From: Bacteroidales bacterium
GTDB lineage: Bacteria; Bacteroidota; Bacteroidia; Bacteroidales; Tenuifilaceae
Reading direction: 5' to 3'
Length of the DNA stretch: 7,720 nt
NCBI GenBank assembly: GCA_008933525.1
Contig: WBUV01000139.1
Coordinates: 1-7,720 of the forward strand
Position numbers and translations under genes: made by a program. Shown here piece by piece: positions 1-7,338 of this stretch (positions are counted from its first letter, which is position 1; every line of letters starts with the position of its first letter). The notes beneath the pieces were generated by a model that did no database searches, had not been told where the DNA came from, and was given only the letters and a program-made list of their open reading frames with translations.

Positions 1-225
1 TTGACGAATTGCCATTGATTCGAGCTTATCAACGTACTGTTTCTCCATCTCTTCGGGAGGGCGCTCTCCTGACCGTACCTCAATGAATAAGCGGGGATTA
101 TTTAGATCGGGGAAAAGATCAACTCCAAGTTTGTCGTAGGAGAACCACCCCAAAACACCTACTCCGAGAATAATCATCAGAATGGATACAGGGTAGTCAA
201 CCGCGAATTTTGCAATTTTTTTCAT
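1..225 (-). CDS. RND-family efflux permease, N-terminal 75 residues (partial, runs off the window)
   Basis: This is the start of an inner-membrane, proton-driven RND transporter of the AcrB/CusA type. The ATG is at 225-223 and the frame is open for exactly 75 codons to the window edge. What is seen: MKKIAKFAVDYP, then a hydrophobic first membrane helix at about residues 13-30, then YDKLGVDLFPDLNNP and a segment with PPEEMEKQYVDKLES. This matches the family's conserved N-terminus (first helix, then 'lP.dl.P..' and a 'G.sPeeVE..v...lE' porter-domain entry), although the usual 'PGA' is replaced by SGERPP. It lies 120 bases downstream of the adaptor gene on the same strand and after a TolC-family gene, which is the normal RND pump set. 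The substrate cannot be told from this fragment. The catalytic membrane Asp/Lys residues and most porter loops are outside the window. The family call is firm; the subfamily (HAE versus HME) is open. Confidence 0.9.
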   Translation of the reverse strand, partial: MKKIAKFAVDYPVSILMIILGVGVLGWFSYDKLGVDLFPDLNNPRLFIEVRSGERPPEEMEKQYVDKLESMAIRQ

Positions 226-345
226 TATGAAAATTTTGAATAAAACCTAAATCAATTATTATGAGATTACCTCTTCTCTCCTACCTGCAATGAATCTAAT
301 GCGAGTATTTATTACAAAGCAACCTCAGATTTTAATCATTGAAAG
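226..345. other. 120-base gap between adaptor and RND permease genes
   Basis: This is the largest spacing inside the run of transport genes, where the other gaps are 6, 40 and 9 bases. On the minus strand it contains no GC-rich hairpin with a T-run and no clean TAnnTTTG promoter box. The last 20 bases before the RND start are A/T-rich with no Shine-Dalgarno sequence, as is common in Bacteroidota. I see no small gene in it. The simplest reading is an untranslated spacer within the operon; a weak internal promoter cannot be excluded. Confidence 0.4.
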
Positions 346-1401
346 TTATCGGATTACCTTTACCTTAGAGTTATCCTTAAGAGTTTCAAATCCTTTTACA
401 ACAAGCCTGTCGTCCTTGCTTAAGCCAGTTAGGATTTCAACGTTATTTCCATTCTCAATACCAGTTGTTACCTCGCGCTGGCGAGCGATAGTCTTATCGA
501 CAATGAACAGGTACTTAACATCATTATTGCGCATAACCAAGTCCTTTGAAACTACAAAGGTGTTCTCCTTTTTCAGTAGAATGATATCTGCATTAACGAA
601 CATTCCTGGCTTTAAGCGAAGATCTGGGTTGCTCACATCAATCCGTCCCTTGAAAGTTCTTGTTTCGGAGCTAATTGCAGGGGATAAATCCGAAACAGTT
701 CCCCAAAGAGTATCCTTCTGAATATTGTAACTGGTTAAACGGGCTTTCATTCCACTTTTCAAATCGCTAACGTACTTTTCAGGAAGACTAACCTCAATAT
801 ACATTTGGTCGTATTCCATAACTGTAAAAATTGGCAAACCTGCAGCAATACGAACATTTTGTGTGTAGTAGGGTTGTTCAACAATTACACCATCGAATGG
901 CGATGAAATCTTCATTTTTGCCAGTTTAATCTTCGAGTTCTCGAAGTCGTACTTTGCGTTGGTAAAACTTACTTCGGCATTTCTCAACTCACGTTGTGTA
1001 ACACCACCTTTTTCATAAAGCGATTGTTGCTTGGTGAACTCCTGCTGAGCTATATCGAGGTTTAACTTTTTCGATTCAATGGCTATTGAGTTCTCGTATT
1101 CTGGATCATCGAGTGTTACAATTGGCTCACCTGCTTTTACCTTATCGCCTAACTTATACTTATTACCAGTTCGTGGATTTGTGTTTAACTTATATATACC
1201 CGAAATTTCCGATTTAAATTCGGCTTTCTGCATTGGAAATACTGTTCCATTGGTATTAATAACCTTTTCGATAGATGTAGGAGTAACTGTAACAACTGAA
1301 ACTGGAATTTCTGGCTCATTGGTCTGATTATCCTCAGAGTTACCACACGATGCAACTATTATTGATGATGCTAATAGGAATATAATATTCTTTGTTTTCA
1401 T
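346..1401 (-). CDS. Periplasmic adaptor (membrane fusion) lipoprotein of an RND efflux pump, HlyD/AcrA-like
   Basis: This 351-residue protein should bridge the inner-membrane RND permease and the TolC-type channel. It begins with a lipoprotein signal: basic MKTK, hydrophobic residues 6-16 and a lipobox VASC with the lipidated Cys at 19. Next come a first beta-barrel strand and lipoyl half (about 33-100, with GDKVKAGEPIVTLDDPEY), a short alpha-helical hairpin (about 103-162, heptad-like, around LYEKGGVTQRELRNAE), the second lipoyl half (SPFDGVIVEQ, about 167-195), a beta-barrel domain (about 198-275, with LKPGMFVNADI) and a membrane-proximal domain (about 280-351, ending in TGLSKDDRLVVKGFETLKD). 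This order and length are typical of RND adaptors. The ATG at 1401 is supported by the signal peptide. The stop of the preceding TolC-family gene is only 9 bases upstream. A loop of roughly ten extra residues (about 73-82) interrupts the first lipoyl half. It could also serve the neighbouring ABC system, but RND adaptor is the best call. Confidence 0.93.
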   Translation of the reverse strand: MKTKNIIFLLASSIIVASCGNSEDNQTNEPEIPVSVVTVTPTSIEKVINTNGTVFPMQKAEFKSEISGIYKLNTNPRTGNKYKLGDKVKAGEPIVTLDDPEYENSIAIESKKLNLDIAQQEFTKQQSLYEKGGVTQRELRNAEVSFTNAKYDFENSKIKLAKMKISSPFDGVIVEQPYYTQNVRIAAGLPIFTVMEYDQMYIEVSLPEKYVSDLKSGMKARLTSYNIQKDTLWGTVSDLSPAISSETRTFKGRIDVSNPDLRLKPGMFVNADIILLKKENTFVVSKDLVMRNNDVKYLFIVDKTIARQREVTTGIENGNNVEILTGLSKDDRLVVKGFETLKDNSKVKVIR

Positions 1402-1410
1402 ATATGTTAG

Positions 1411-2910
1411 TTATTTCTGGTTACTAAATAGGTCTGTAGGAACTAATGGTTGATTCTTCTCAAAATCATATAGTGATTGTATTTTAAGATTAAGCAACTC
1501 AAGTTTATAGTTTATTTGTGCTTGTACTAGCGACATCTTCTTTTCCGAAAGTTGGTTCTGGTAAAGTTTAAGGTCCATACTAGTTAAATCGCCGTTTCGA
1601 TAACGCTCAAGGTTAATTTCGTAGGTTAATTGTGCATTCTTTTCGTTTTGCTTAGCAATATCGATCTGAGTAAGAAGATTCTGAATATTTCTGTAAACCT
1701 TTCGAATATTTAACTCAATTTGAATTTTTTGATTCTCCAGGTCTAGTTCAGATGATTTGATAACTGCCTCCTGCGCTCTAATTCTTGATTTTTTTTCGCC
1801 CCAATCGAAAATAGGAATATTGAATGTTACAGATACCTTTGGACTCCGAGTTGGATTATCGTAAGTATTTGCTAACGCTTCGTTTTCGCCAAAGAGCCCG
1901 ATCGAAAGGTTAAGGTCTCCCTTAAAGTCGTTTATTGCTTTCGTTTTAATAAGATCGAACTGAGAGTTTTCAATGCTAATTTGCTTTTGACGAAGCTCCA
2001 TTCTTGCTTCAAGCGCATGTTGAACAGCAATTGCCATGTCAACCTGTGTAGGAGTAATACTTATATCAGCCAAGGTTATCACTTCATCCTTAAGCTGTAT
2101 CCCTATGAAACTTTTAAAATCATCCTTAATGTTTTCAAGTTCAACCTCCCTATTCTGGAGGCTTGATTTTGCATTCATTAGGTTTAGCTCTGCTTGGTAT
2201 AATTGCTCTTTAGCAGCTAAGCCAGCATTCACTTTATTCGAAATGATATCGTGGCTCTGCTGGGTTTTTTCCAATTCATCCTTTGCTATAGCAAGGCTCA
2301 TCTGAGCCATGTATACCTGATAAAAGTACTGGCTAACGCTTTTCTCAAGACTAAGCATCTGCATTGTATAGCTCAGGTTAGCATTCTCGTAGTCGAGTTC
2401 AATCCCTCTAAGTTCTAGTTTCCTCTTGTTGTAGGTAAAAAGTGGTTGACTAATACTAAGGTAAAGATTATTGCTGAACGATTTAGTAGTTGATCCTATA
2501 ATACTTCCATCTAGGGCAGTCCTTTCATTAAAGTTTTTCATCCAGCCAAATTCGTTATTCAGAGAAATGGTCGCATCGGTTGGGAGAAAAGGCTGAATTA
2601 TAGAAAATGTCCCGCTTGATTTTGTATGTTCACTAGTGAACCATTTTGAATTATACTCATCGAATTTTCGTTCGTTTGAGTATGAAAATGGTGTTACTCC
2701 TAGTTCAAATCTTGATTTTAATGATGCTCTTTGCGCCTTTAGCGATTGCTTATATCTCTCAAGGTTAAGTAGCGACTGCTGTATGTCTGGGCTATTCTGC
2801 CCAGCAATTTCTAGTGCTTTTTCGAGGCTTATCAATGTTTGTCCATTTGCCTGGTAATAGACCACCGATAAAGCAATGAATACAATTGGTATTAGAGTTT
2901 TTCTATACAT
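1411..2910 (-). CDS. TolC-family outer membrane efflux channel
   Basis: This is the outer membrane exit duct of a tripartite efflux system, 499 residues from the chosen start. The ATG at 2910 gives a good Sec signal peptide (MYRKTLIPIVFIALSVVYYQ, with likely cleavage near ANG|QT at residue 23), followed by ISLEKALEIAGQNSPDIQQ, the classic first TolC helix ('l.eal..al..nP.i..'). Two structural repeats are visible, each with long amphipathic helices and beta segments with a proline-aromatic edge: TFSIIQPFLP and LSISQPLFTYNKRK in the first, SVTFNIPIFDWGEKKSRIRA in the second. The late ERYRNGDLTSMDL segment is also a family hallmark. There is no N-terminal Cys after the signal, so it is not a lipoprotein OMF. 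An in-frame ATG at 2937 would add nine residues ahead of the signal peptide. A start at 3081 would overlap the permease gene by 131 bases and bury the signal peptide, so it was rejected. The adaptor gene follows after 9 bases. Confidence 0.94.
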   Translation of the reverse strand: MYRKTLIPIVFIALSVVYYQANGQTLISLEKALEIAGQNSPDIQQSLLNLERYKQSLKAQRASLKSRFELGVTPFSYSNERKFDEYNSKWFTSEHTKSSGTFSIIQPFLPTDATISLNNEFGWMKNFNERTALDGSIIGSTTKSFSNNLYLSISQPLFTYNKRKLELRGIELDYENANLSYTMQMLSLEKSVSQYFYQVYMAQMSLAIAKDELEKTQQSHDIISNKVNAGLAAKEQLYQAELNLMNAKSSLQNREVELENIKDDFKSFIGIQLKDEVITLADISITPTQVDMAIAVQHALEARMELRQKQISIENSQFDLIKTKAINDFKGDLNLSIGLFGENEALANTYDNPTRSPKVSVTFNIPIFDWGEKKSRIRAQEAVIKSSELDLENQKIQIELNIRKVYRNIQNLLTQIDIAKQNEKNAQLTYEINLERYRNGDLTSMDLKLYQNQLSEKKMSLVQAQINYKLELLNLKIQSLYDFEKNQPLVPTDLFSNQK

Positions 2911-2950
2911 AGTTTTAATATATATTATTTTGTACATCTCATTGGCTTTG

Positions 2951-5900
2951 CTAAAGTTTAACCGCTTTAATGGCATCAGCAACCACAACCCTTGCATTTG
3001 ATTTATTGTTAAGTTCAACCATAGTGTTCTCGGGCGAGCAGTAGTAAGTGCCGAGTAAAACCCAACCACCATCATTGTCATTTCCGTTTACCATTATATT
3101 ATTTACACCATCATCGGTTGTTACGGTATAGTGGTATTCTCCCAAATAGTCGTTATCTTCCTCATTCTTTGCTTTTGGGATATAGGTATAAATATCGTAT
3201 TGGCCTTTCTCTTTAATCGGAATTGTCCAGAAGGCTTTTGACTCTCCCTTTCCGGAGCGAACAGCAACAGCAGAGTGAAGGTATTGCCCATAGAAAGTAG
3301 AGTTTATATATTTTCCCCACTTACCACTTACTGACCATGTTAAGAACCCTTGATACTCATCGCCAGGGATACTAATTTTGTTTGCTAGCTTCACGAGGAG
3401 TCCTTGTGCCGAAATGTTTTGAACTGTAAACAAACTATCCTCATTATCCACAATAATTTCATTTAACTCATCCCAATTATTAAGCGGTTCAACTTTCTCC
3501 TCGTTGGCGGCTTTAATGTAATCGTTTTTCTCAGCCTTCATTATGGATATCTCCTGCTTAACAGGGACGTTCTTTGATGCATTTGTATTAATAATAACAG
3601 CCGAAGGCTGTTTATCCGTCAGAATACTAATCGTTTTAAATTGGTTCAACCCAACATCAAATGTTTTATACTCTATATTACTACTCTCATCGTTACCAGT
3701 TTCACGAATTGCAATCTTTACAATACCTTCAATATCTCCATCGTTACCTATAACAGCTCTAGTTAGGTAATGCTGTCGTTCGCCGTCAGAAACTTTGAAT
3801 GCCTCAACACTTCCAATTCTAAACCCGGGTAACTTATCTGATTTTAGCCAGAATTCAAGTAATGTTCTCACATCGTGCCCAGTCTTTTCTTTGATTAACG
3901 AACTGAACTCACTGAACTGAATTGTTTGACTTTTATGTTTCGAGAAAAGTTCTAAGAGTATCTCCTCAAACTGCGCTTTGCCAATTCTTTTCTCAAGTAA
4001 CGAGAATAGCGCATCGCCCTTCAGCATAATAAGGTTATCTGCAAGATTATAGTACTCCGAATTGAGCATTATATCGTTTAAACTTTTCTTTTGTAGCAGC
4101 AGAACTGCTTTTTCCTCTTCGCCAAACCCAAACGAATATCTATTATCTTTTCCTGTTATAGCTTTCTTTTGATAGTAGGATCCTAATAGAGTATTGAAAA
4201 TTGGGTACTCCTCTGACTCAACGGGATGGTTGAAAGCGTAAAACTGATCGAATATGAAGAACGGATTTACAACCTCTTCCTCAATTAATGTATTGTTTCG
4301 GAAGTTGAAACTATTTCTTTCAATTTTCTTTGAGAAACTGTTTAGAAAACTATTCAACTCTTCAACCTTGAGCTCTTTATCGCTCTTACCCCTTGATTGG
4401 CCCCAATCTTTTTTATTCTTGAAATTTCGTTCAAACCTGAAAATACGATTTTGACCACCTCCTTCAGGAACGAATATAAGTTCAGGCTGGAGCATTTCTG
4501 TATGATTTGACCAAAACCGTTGAATTGATGTTACTTGAATAGGAACTTCCACAAGGCATAACCTGTTAAAGGGATACTTAATATTCAACTTCAGGCTATA
4601 ATCTTCAAATGCCTTGTATATAATTCCCTGTGCAGTATCCTTAATCTCCGAGAAAAATTTTGAATAAAAGTCAACACCTGACCTATGATAAACTCCAATA
4701 TCTGGTTGCTGATTTTCATAACTCTTCTTTACATATTCCCCAATTACAATAGAAATTCCCGGAAGTAAATTTTCGTTATGGAAACTTGTTTTATTCGCTA
4801 TTTTACTAGTTGATCCTTGGGAAATAACCGTGAGTTTTTCGTTTGTTGTAACCTCTAAATAATACTTACTGAAATTAGGAAGCATCCAAAGTGCATTCTT
4901 ATGATTAAATCCAACGGTAGATGTAGGGTACCAATTGCTCTCAGGCGTTAGAAAAACAAAACTATTAGAAACGTAACTGTACACTTTCCCAATGTTAACC
5001 ATATCAGCATCTTGTTCCTTCTTTCTAGTTTTTTCATCGATATCAATATAGCAAGCCTCATCGCAAACTAATCCTTGGTATGATATATTGATTTCTATTG
5101 AATCGTTTGAACTTAATGGTTTTGATAATTTTACTAAAGCTAGATGAACATCTCTTGTGAAATTAATATCTCGATTGTTAACCTCAATTTTTGATATTAT
5201 TAAACCCGGATTCAGCGAAAGAATAAGAGTGTCGATTGACTTATTGGTTTTATTAATTGCTTTTATTGAACTTTCAGCAACAATATTTTTATCTATATGT
5301 TTCAAATTTATTCCCTGCGATACAATTGATACGCGATTGTAACTTGCATACTTGTTGTTTACACTAACCATCTCTTTTCTTAGCTCTTCGCCTTTCGTCG
5401 ATTCGTTAACGTGGATTGTACCCAAAATAACTCCACCTGCTAAAAAAACTACTGCCAATAAAAGCGGATATACATTGGAAAATGGCTTATTCGGGAGCCG
5501 CCATAGTTTGTAGATTGAAAATGTTATAAACGAGAGCCCAAGCAGAGTATACATTCCCCTATGAATAAGCAAAAGTTTTAGATTAACAAAACCGATAAAA
5601 CCTGAGTAGAGCATAGGAATGTTATACACCATATAATCGAAAAGATAGTAGTACTGGTTTTTGAGGTAGAACATGGTCAGAAAAACATAGCCCACAAGCA
5701 CCGCAAAGGTTACTGCCTGATTCTTAATTATATTCATCAGCACGAATGATAATCCTATAATAAATATCAGGGTTGGCACTGAAATCAGAAAGAAGTAAAG
5801 TATGTATGCCGACCAACTAATAGTATTAAACCCTACAATTATATTGAAAACAAGGGCTAATCCAAGAATTATGAGATTCAGCGTGGTAAAAACTATAAGA

Positions 5901-6235
5901 TTTCCAAGCAGTTTCCCAATAACATAATCGCCATTGGACATCGAACGGGTGTAAATAACCTCGGTTGTATCGAGTTTTTTGTCGCGTTTTAAAAAATCGG
6001 AGGCTAGGAATATTGCTATAATAGCCTGAACCACATTGTAGAACATCAAGTTTGAGTAAGGTATTGCCGATGTTACGGCTTGCTGAATTTGACCTTCCTT
6101 GAATACAATCATTGCAAGGTTGTAAAAAAAGATCGTACCAAGCATCAGGATGCCAAGAATTCGGAAAAACCAACTGCGAAAAAGGATTTTTGCCTCGAAT
6201 TGAGCGATAGTTCTTATTTGATGTAATGAAAGCAT
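2951..6235 (-). CDS. ABC-2 permease fused to an inactive-looking M1 peptidase-like domain and a golvesin-like C-terminal domain
   Basis: This 1094-residue inner membrane protein is the likely partner of the ATPase encoded 6 bases upstream. Residues 1-275 form one ABC-2 permease unit: a cytosolic start (MLSLHQIRTIAQFEAKILFR), hydrophobic helices at about 24-44, 62-80, 111-134, 146-168, 173-190, 229-243 and 257-274, and the cytosolic DFLKRDKKLDTTEVIYTRSMS segment that is typical of this permease group. Residues 285-800 resemble the beta domain and catalytic domain of M1 aminopeptidases: ESNWYP at 432-437, FNHPVESEEYP at 668-678, and MLKGDALFSLLEKRIGKAQF through LLEFWLKSDKLPGF at 737-805. The HEXXH zinc motif and its downstream Glu are absent, so peptidase activity is unlikely. 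Residues 960-1094 match a golvesin C-terminal-like domain (WTIPIKEKGQYDIYTYIP, GGWVLLGTYYCSP, VVVADAIKAV). The ectodomain should face the periplasm. Its function is not known; an envelope or export role is inferred from the TolC, adaptor and RND genes that follow. Confidence 0.88.
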   Translation of the reverse strand: MLSLHQIRTIAQFEAKILFRSWFFRILGILMLGTIFFYNLAMIVFKEGQIQQAVTSAIPYSNLMFYNVVQAIIAIFLASDFLKRDKKLDTTEVIYTRSMSNGDYVIGKLLGNLIVFTTLNLIILGLALVFNIIVGFNTISWSAYILYFFLISVPTLIFIIGLSFVLMNIIKNQAVTFAVLVGYVFLTMFYLKNQYYYLFDYMVYNIPMLYSGFIGFVNLKLLLIHRGMYTLLGLSFITFSIYKLWRLPNKPFSNVYPLLLAVVFLAGGVILGTIHVNESTKGEELRKEMVSVNNKYASYNRVSIVSQGINLKHIDKNIVAESSIKAINKTNKSIDTLILSLNPGLIISKIEVNNRDINFTRDVHLALVKLSKPLSSNDSIEINISYQGLVCDEACYIDIDEKTRKKEQDADMVNIGKVYSYVSNSFVFLTPESNWYPTSTVGFNHKNALWMLPNFSKYYLEVTTNEKLTVISQGSTSKIANKTSFHNENLLPGISIVIGEYVKKSYENQQPDIGVYHRSGVDFYSKFFSEIKDTAQGIIYKAFEDYSLKLNIKYPFNRLCLVEVPIQVTSIQRFWSNHTEMLQPELIFVPEGGGQNRIFRFERNFKNKKDWGQSRGKSDKELKVEELNSFLNSFSKKIERNSFNFRNNTLIEEEVVNPFFIFDQFYAFNHPVESEEYPIFNTLLGSYYQKKAITGKDNRYSFGFGEEEKAVLLLQKKSLNDIMLNSEYYNLADNLIMLKGDALFSLLEKRIGKAQFEEILLELFSKHKSQTIQFSEFSSLIKEKTGHDVRTLLEFWLKSDKLPGFRIGSVEAFKVSDGERQHYLTRAVIGNDGDIEGIVKIAIRETGNDESSNIEYKTFDVGLNQFKTISILTDKQPSAVIINTNASKNVPVKQEISIMKAEKNDYIKAANEEKVEPLNNWDELNEIIVDNEDSLFTVQNISAQGLLVKLANKISIPGDEYQGFLTWSVSGKWGKYINSTFYGQYLHSAVAVRSGKGESKAFWTIPIKEKGQYDIYTYIPKAKNEEDNDYLGEYHYTVTTDDGVNNIMVNGNDNDGGWVLLGTYYCSPENTMVELNNKSNARVVVADAIKAVKL

Positions 6236-6241
6236 AACTTG

Positions 6242-7153
6242 CTAATCTTCTTGGTCAATAATAACTTCGATGTTTTTTTGCGCATACTTATCCATAAAGT
6301 AAACATATGCATGCTCAAGATTTGGCTCAACAGGTAGCCCCTTGAACGGGGATGGATCATCAGCAACAACTTCAATTTCCCAACCCTCATCAACAGGAAT
6401 GGTTGTGGTAATTGGGAATAGAGCACTAATTCTATCCATCTCGTCGTTGTTAACGGTCATCTTCCAAATTTTTCCATTCGATGATGAAACAAGATCTTCG
6501 GGAGATCCATTAAATGCAACCTTGCCATTGGAAAGTAAAGCCATGTTTCGGCATGTACTGGAAATATCGGCAACAATGTGGGTCGAAAGAATAATTATTA
6601 CATCGTTAGCACTGATGGTCGAGAGCAAGTTCCGGAAACGAATTCGCTCCTCGGGATCTAATCCAGTTGTTGGCTCATCTACTATAATAATTTTAGGATC
6701 ATTTATTAGTGCTTGCGCAATTCCCAATCTACGCTTCATTCCTCCAGAAAGTTTATTTGCTTTACGATCGCGAGCTTCGTAAAGACCAACGGTTTCGAGC
6801 ATTTTCCCAACTGCATTCTTGCGAGTTTTGCTATCCTTCATCCCCGATAAACGAGCACCATAATCAAGAAACTCAAAAGTGGTAAGGTTCGAGAAAAATC
6901 TAAAATCTTGTGGTAAATAACCAAGCATCTTGCGAATCTCCTGCCTATGCTTAGAGGCATCAAGCCCATCAACCAGAACCATACCCTCCGATGGTTCAAG
7001 AAGTGTTACCAAAATACGCATCAGGGTGGATTTTCCGGCTCCGTTTGGGCCCAATAGCCCAAACATTCCACTATCAATTGTAAGGTTTACACTGTCTAAA
7101 GCCTTGTTTCCGTTAGGATATCTTTTTGATAAATTTTGAATTTCTATTCTCAC
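6242..7153 (-). CDS. ABC transporter ATP-binding protein (ABC-2 type exporter ATPase)
   Basis: This 303-residue cytosolic ATPase should power the permease encoded immediately downstream (6-base gap). All nucleotide-binding motifs are intact: Walker A GPNGAGKST (35-43), Q-loop glutamine in YLPQDF (82), signature LSGGMKRR (135-142), Walker B IIIVDEP with catalytic Glu (155-161), D-loop GLDP (164-167) and the switch His in STHIV (192). It is thus competent for hydrolysis, unlike its partner's degenerate ectodomain. The sequence is of the DrrA/CcmA/NatA-like ABC-2 group, with a C-terminal extension (about 215-303) including NGSPEDL and a final LEHAYVYFMDKY helix, commonly seen on such subunits. 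The ATG at 7153 is directly followed by MRIEIQNLSKRYPNGNKALD, the normal first strand, so the start is secure. It is the first gene of the probable operon, with the promoter signals in the gap upstream. Substrate is not predictable. Confidence 0.95.
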   Translation of the reverse strand: MRIEIQNLSKRYPNGNKALDSVNLTIDSGMFGLLGPNGAGKSTLMRILVTLLEPSEGMVLVDGLDASKHRQEIRKMLGYLPQDFRFFSNLTTFEFLDYGARLSGMKDSKTRKNAVGKMLETVGLYEARDRKANKLSGGMKRRLGIAQALINDPKIIIVDEPTTGLDPEERIRFRNLLSTISANDVIIILSTHIVADISSTCRNMALLSNGKVAFNGSPEDLVSSSNGKIWKMTVNNDEMDRISALFPITTTIPVDEGWEIEVVADDPSPFKGLPVEPNLEHAYVYFMDKYAQKNIEVIIDQED

Positions 7154-7230
7154 AACTTATTTATTTTATTCAAATATTTAATAATCAATATATTATTTAA
7201 AACTATACTTAACAAGGTATTTATTACATA

Positions 7231-7238
7231 CAAATATA
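7231..7238 (-). promoter_or_regulatory. Candidate Bacteroidota -7 promoter box for the transport operon
   Basis: The minus strand here reads TATATTTG, a perfect match to the Bacteroidota -7 consensus TAnnTTTG. It lies about 78 bases upstream of the ABC ATPase start and in the right orientation for the operon. The matching -33 element (TTG-rich) is not evident at the expected 19-21 base spacing, so support rests on the -7 box and position alone. In AT-rich DNA such a match can arise by chance. Confidence 0.45.
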
Positions 7239-7267
7239 GCATACTTTTAAGTATTATGTATAGCATA
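7235..7267. repeat. Pair of 9-base direct repeats flanking the inverted repeat
   Basis: The 9-mer tatagcata occurs at 7235-7243 and again at 7259-7267, 24 bases apart from start to start, on either side of the centre of the atactt/aagtat inverted repeat. The first copy overlaps the candidate -7 box and the second sits where a -33 element would be. Such an arrangement could be a tandem regulator site, but this is inference only. Confidence 0.3.
7241..7254. promoter_or_regulatory. Operator-like inverted repeat next to the candidate promoter
   Basis: The sequence atactt-tt-aagtat is a perfect 6-base inverted repeat with a 2-base centre. It starts two bases beyond the -7 box, inside the promoter spacer, which is a classic place for a repressor to bind. 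No regulator gene is present in the window. The repeat is short and lies in AT-rich DNA, so it may be coincidental. Confidence 0.3.
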
Positions 7268-7338
7268 GTATATTAATTTAACAGATTTTATCAATTAGCG
7301 TATAATTAATATCCCACTGATTAATAATACTATAAATA

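Larger units (their letters stand above)
7154..7338. other. AT-rich intergenic region upstream of the transport operon
   Basis: This 185-base gap holds the candidate -7 box and the repeats described separately. Between 7154 and 7230, the presumed leader of the ATPase mRNA, I see only A/T-rich sequence with a weak aataat/attatt inverted repeat (7180-7197). There is no convincing GC-rich terminator for the upstream gene and no small open frame worth reporting. Confidence 0.5.

Noticed and set aside
290..721. A 143-codon plus-strand open frame opposite the adaptor gene
   Set aside because: It is antisense to the well-supported adaptor and its composition is that of a reverse-complement shadow.
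2911..3081. A longer version of the TolC-family gene starting at 3081 (or at 2937)
   Set aside because: The 3081 start overlaps the permease gene's 3' end by 131 bases and places the Sec signal peptide in mid-protein. The 2937 start adds nine residues before the signal. The ATG at 2910 puts the signal peptide at the N-terminus.
3836..4558. Annotating the permease fusion as an active aminopeptidase
   Set aside because: The HEXXH motif and third zinc ligand are missing, so an enzymatic name would mislead.
5826..6173. A 115-codon open frame on the minus strand inside the permease gene
   Set aside because: It overlaps the membrane part of a well-supported gene in another frame and has no recognisable domain.
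7180..7197. aataat/attatt inverted repeat in the ATPase leader as a regulatory hairpin
   Set aside because: Six A/T pairs with a 6-base loop are expected by chance in such AT-rich DNA.
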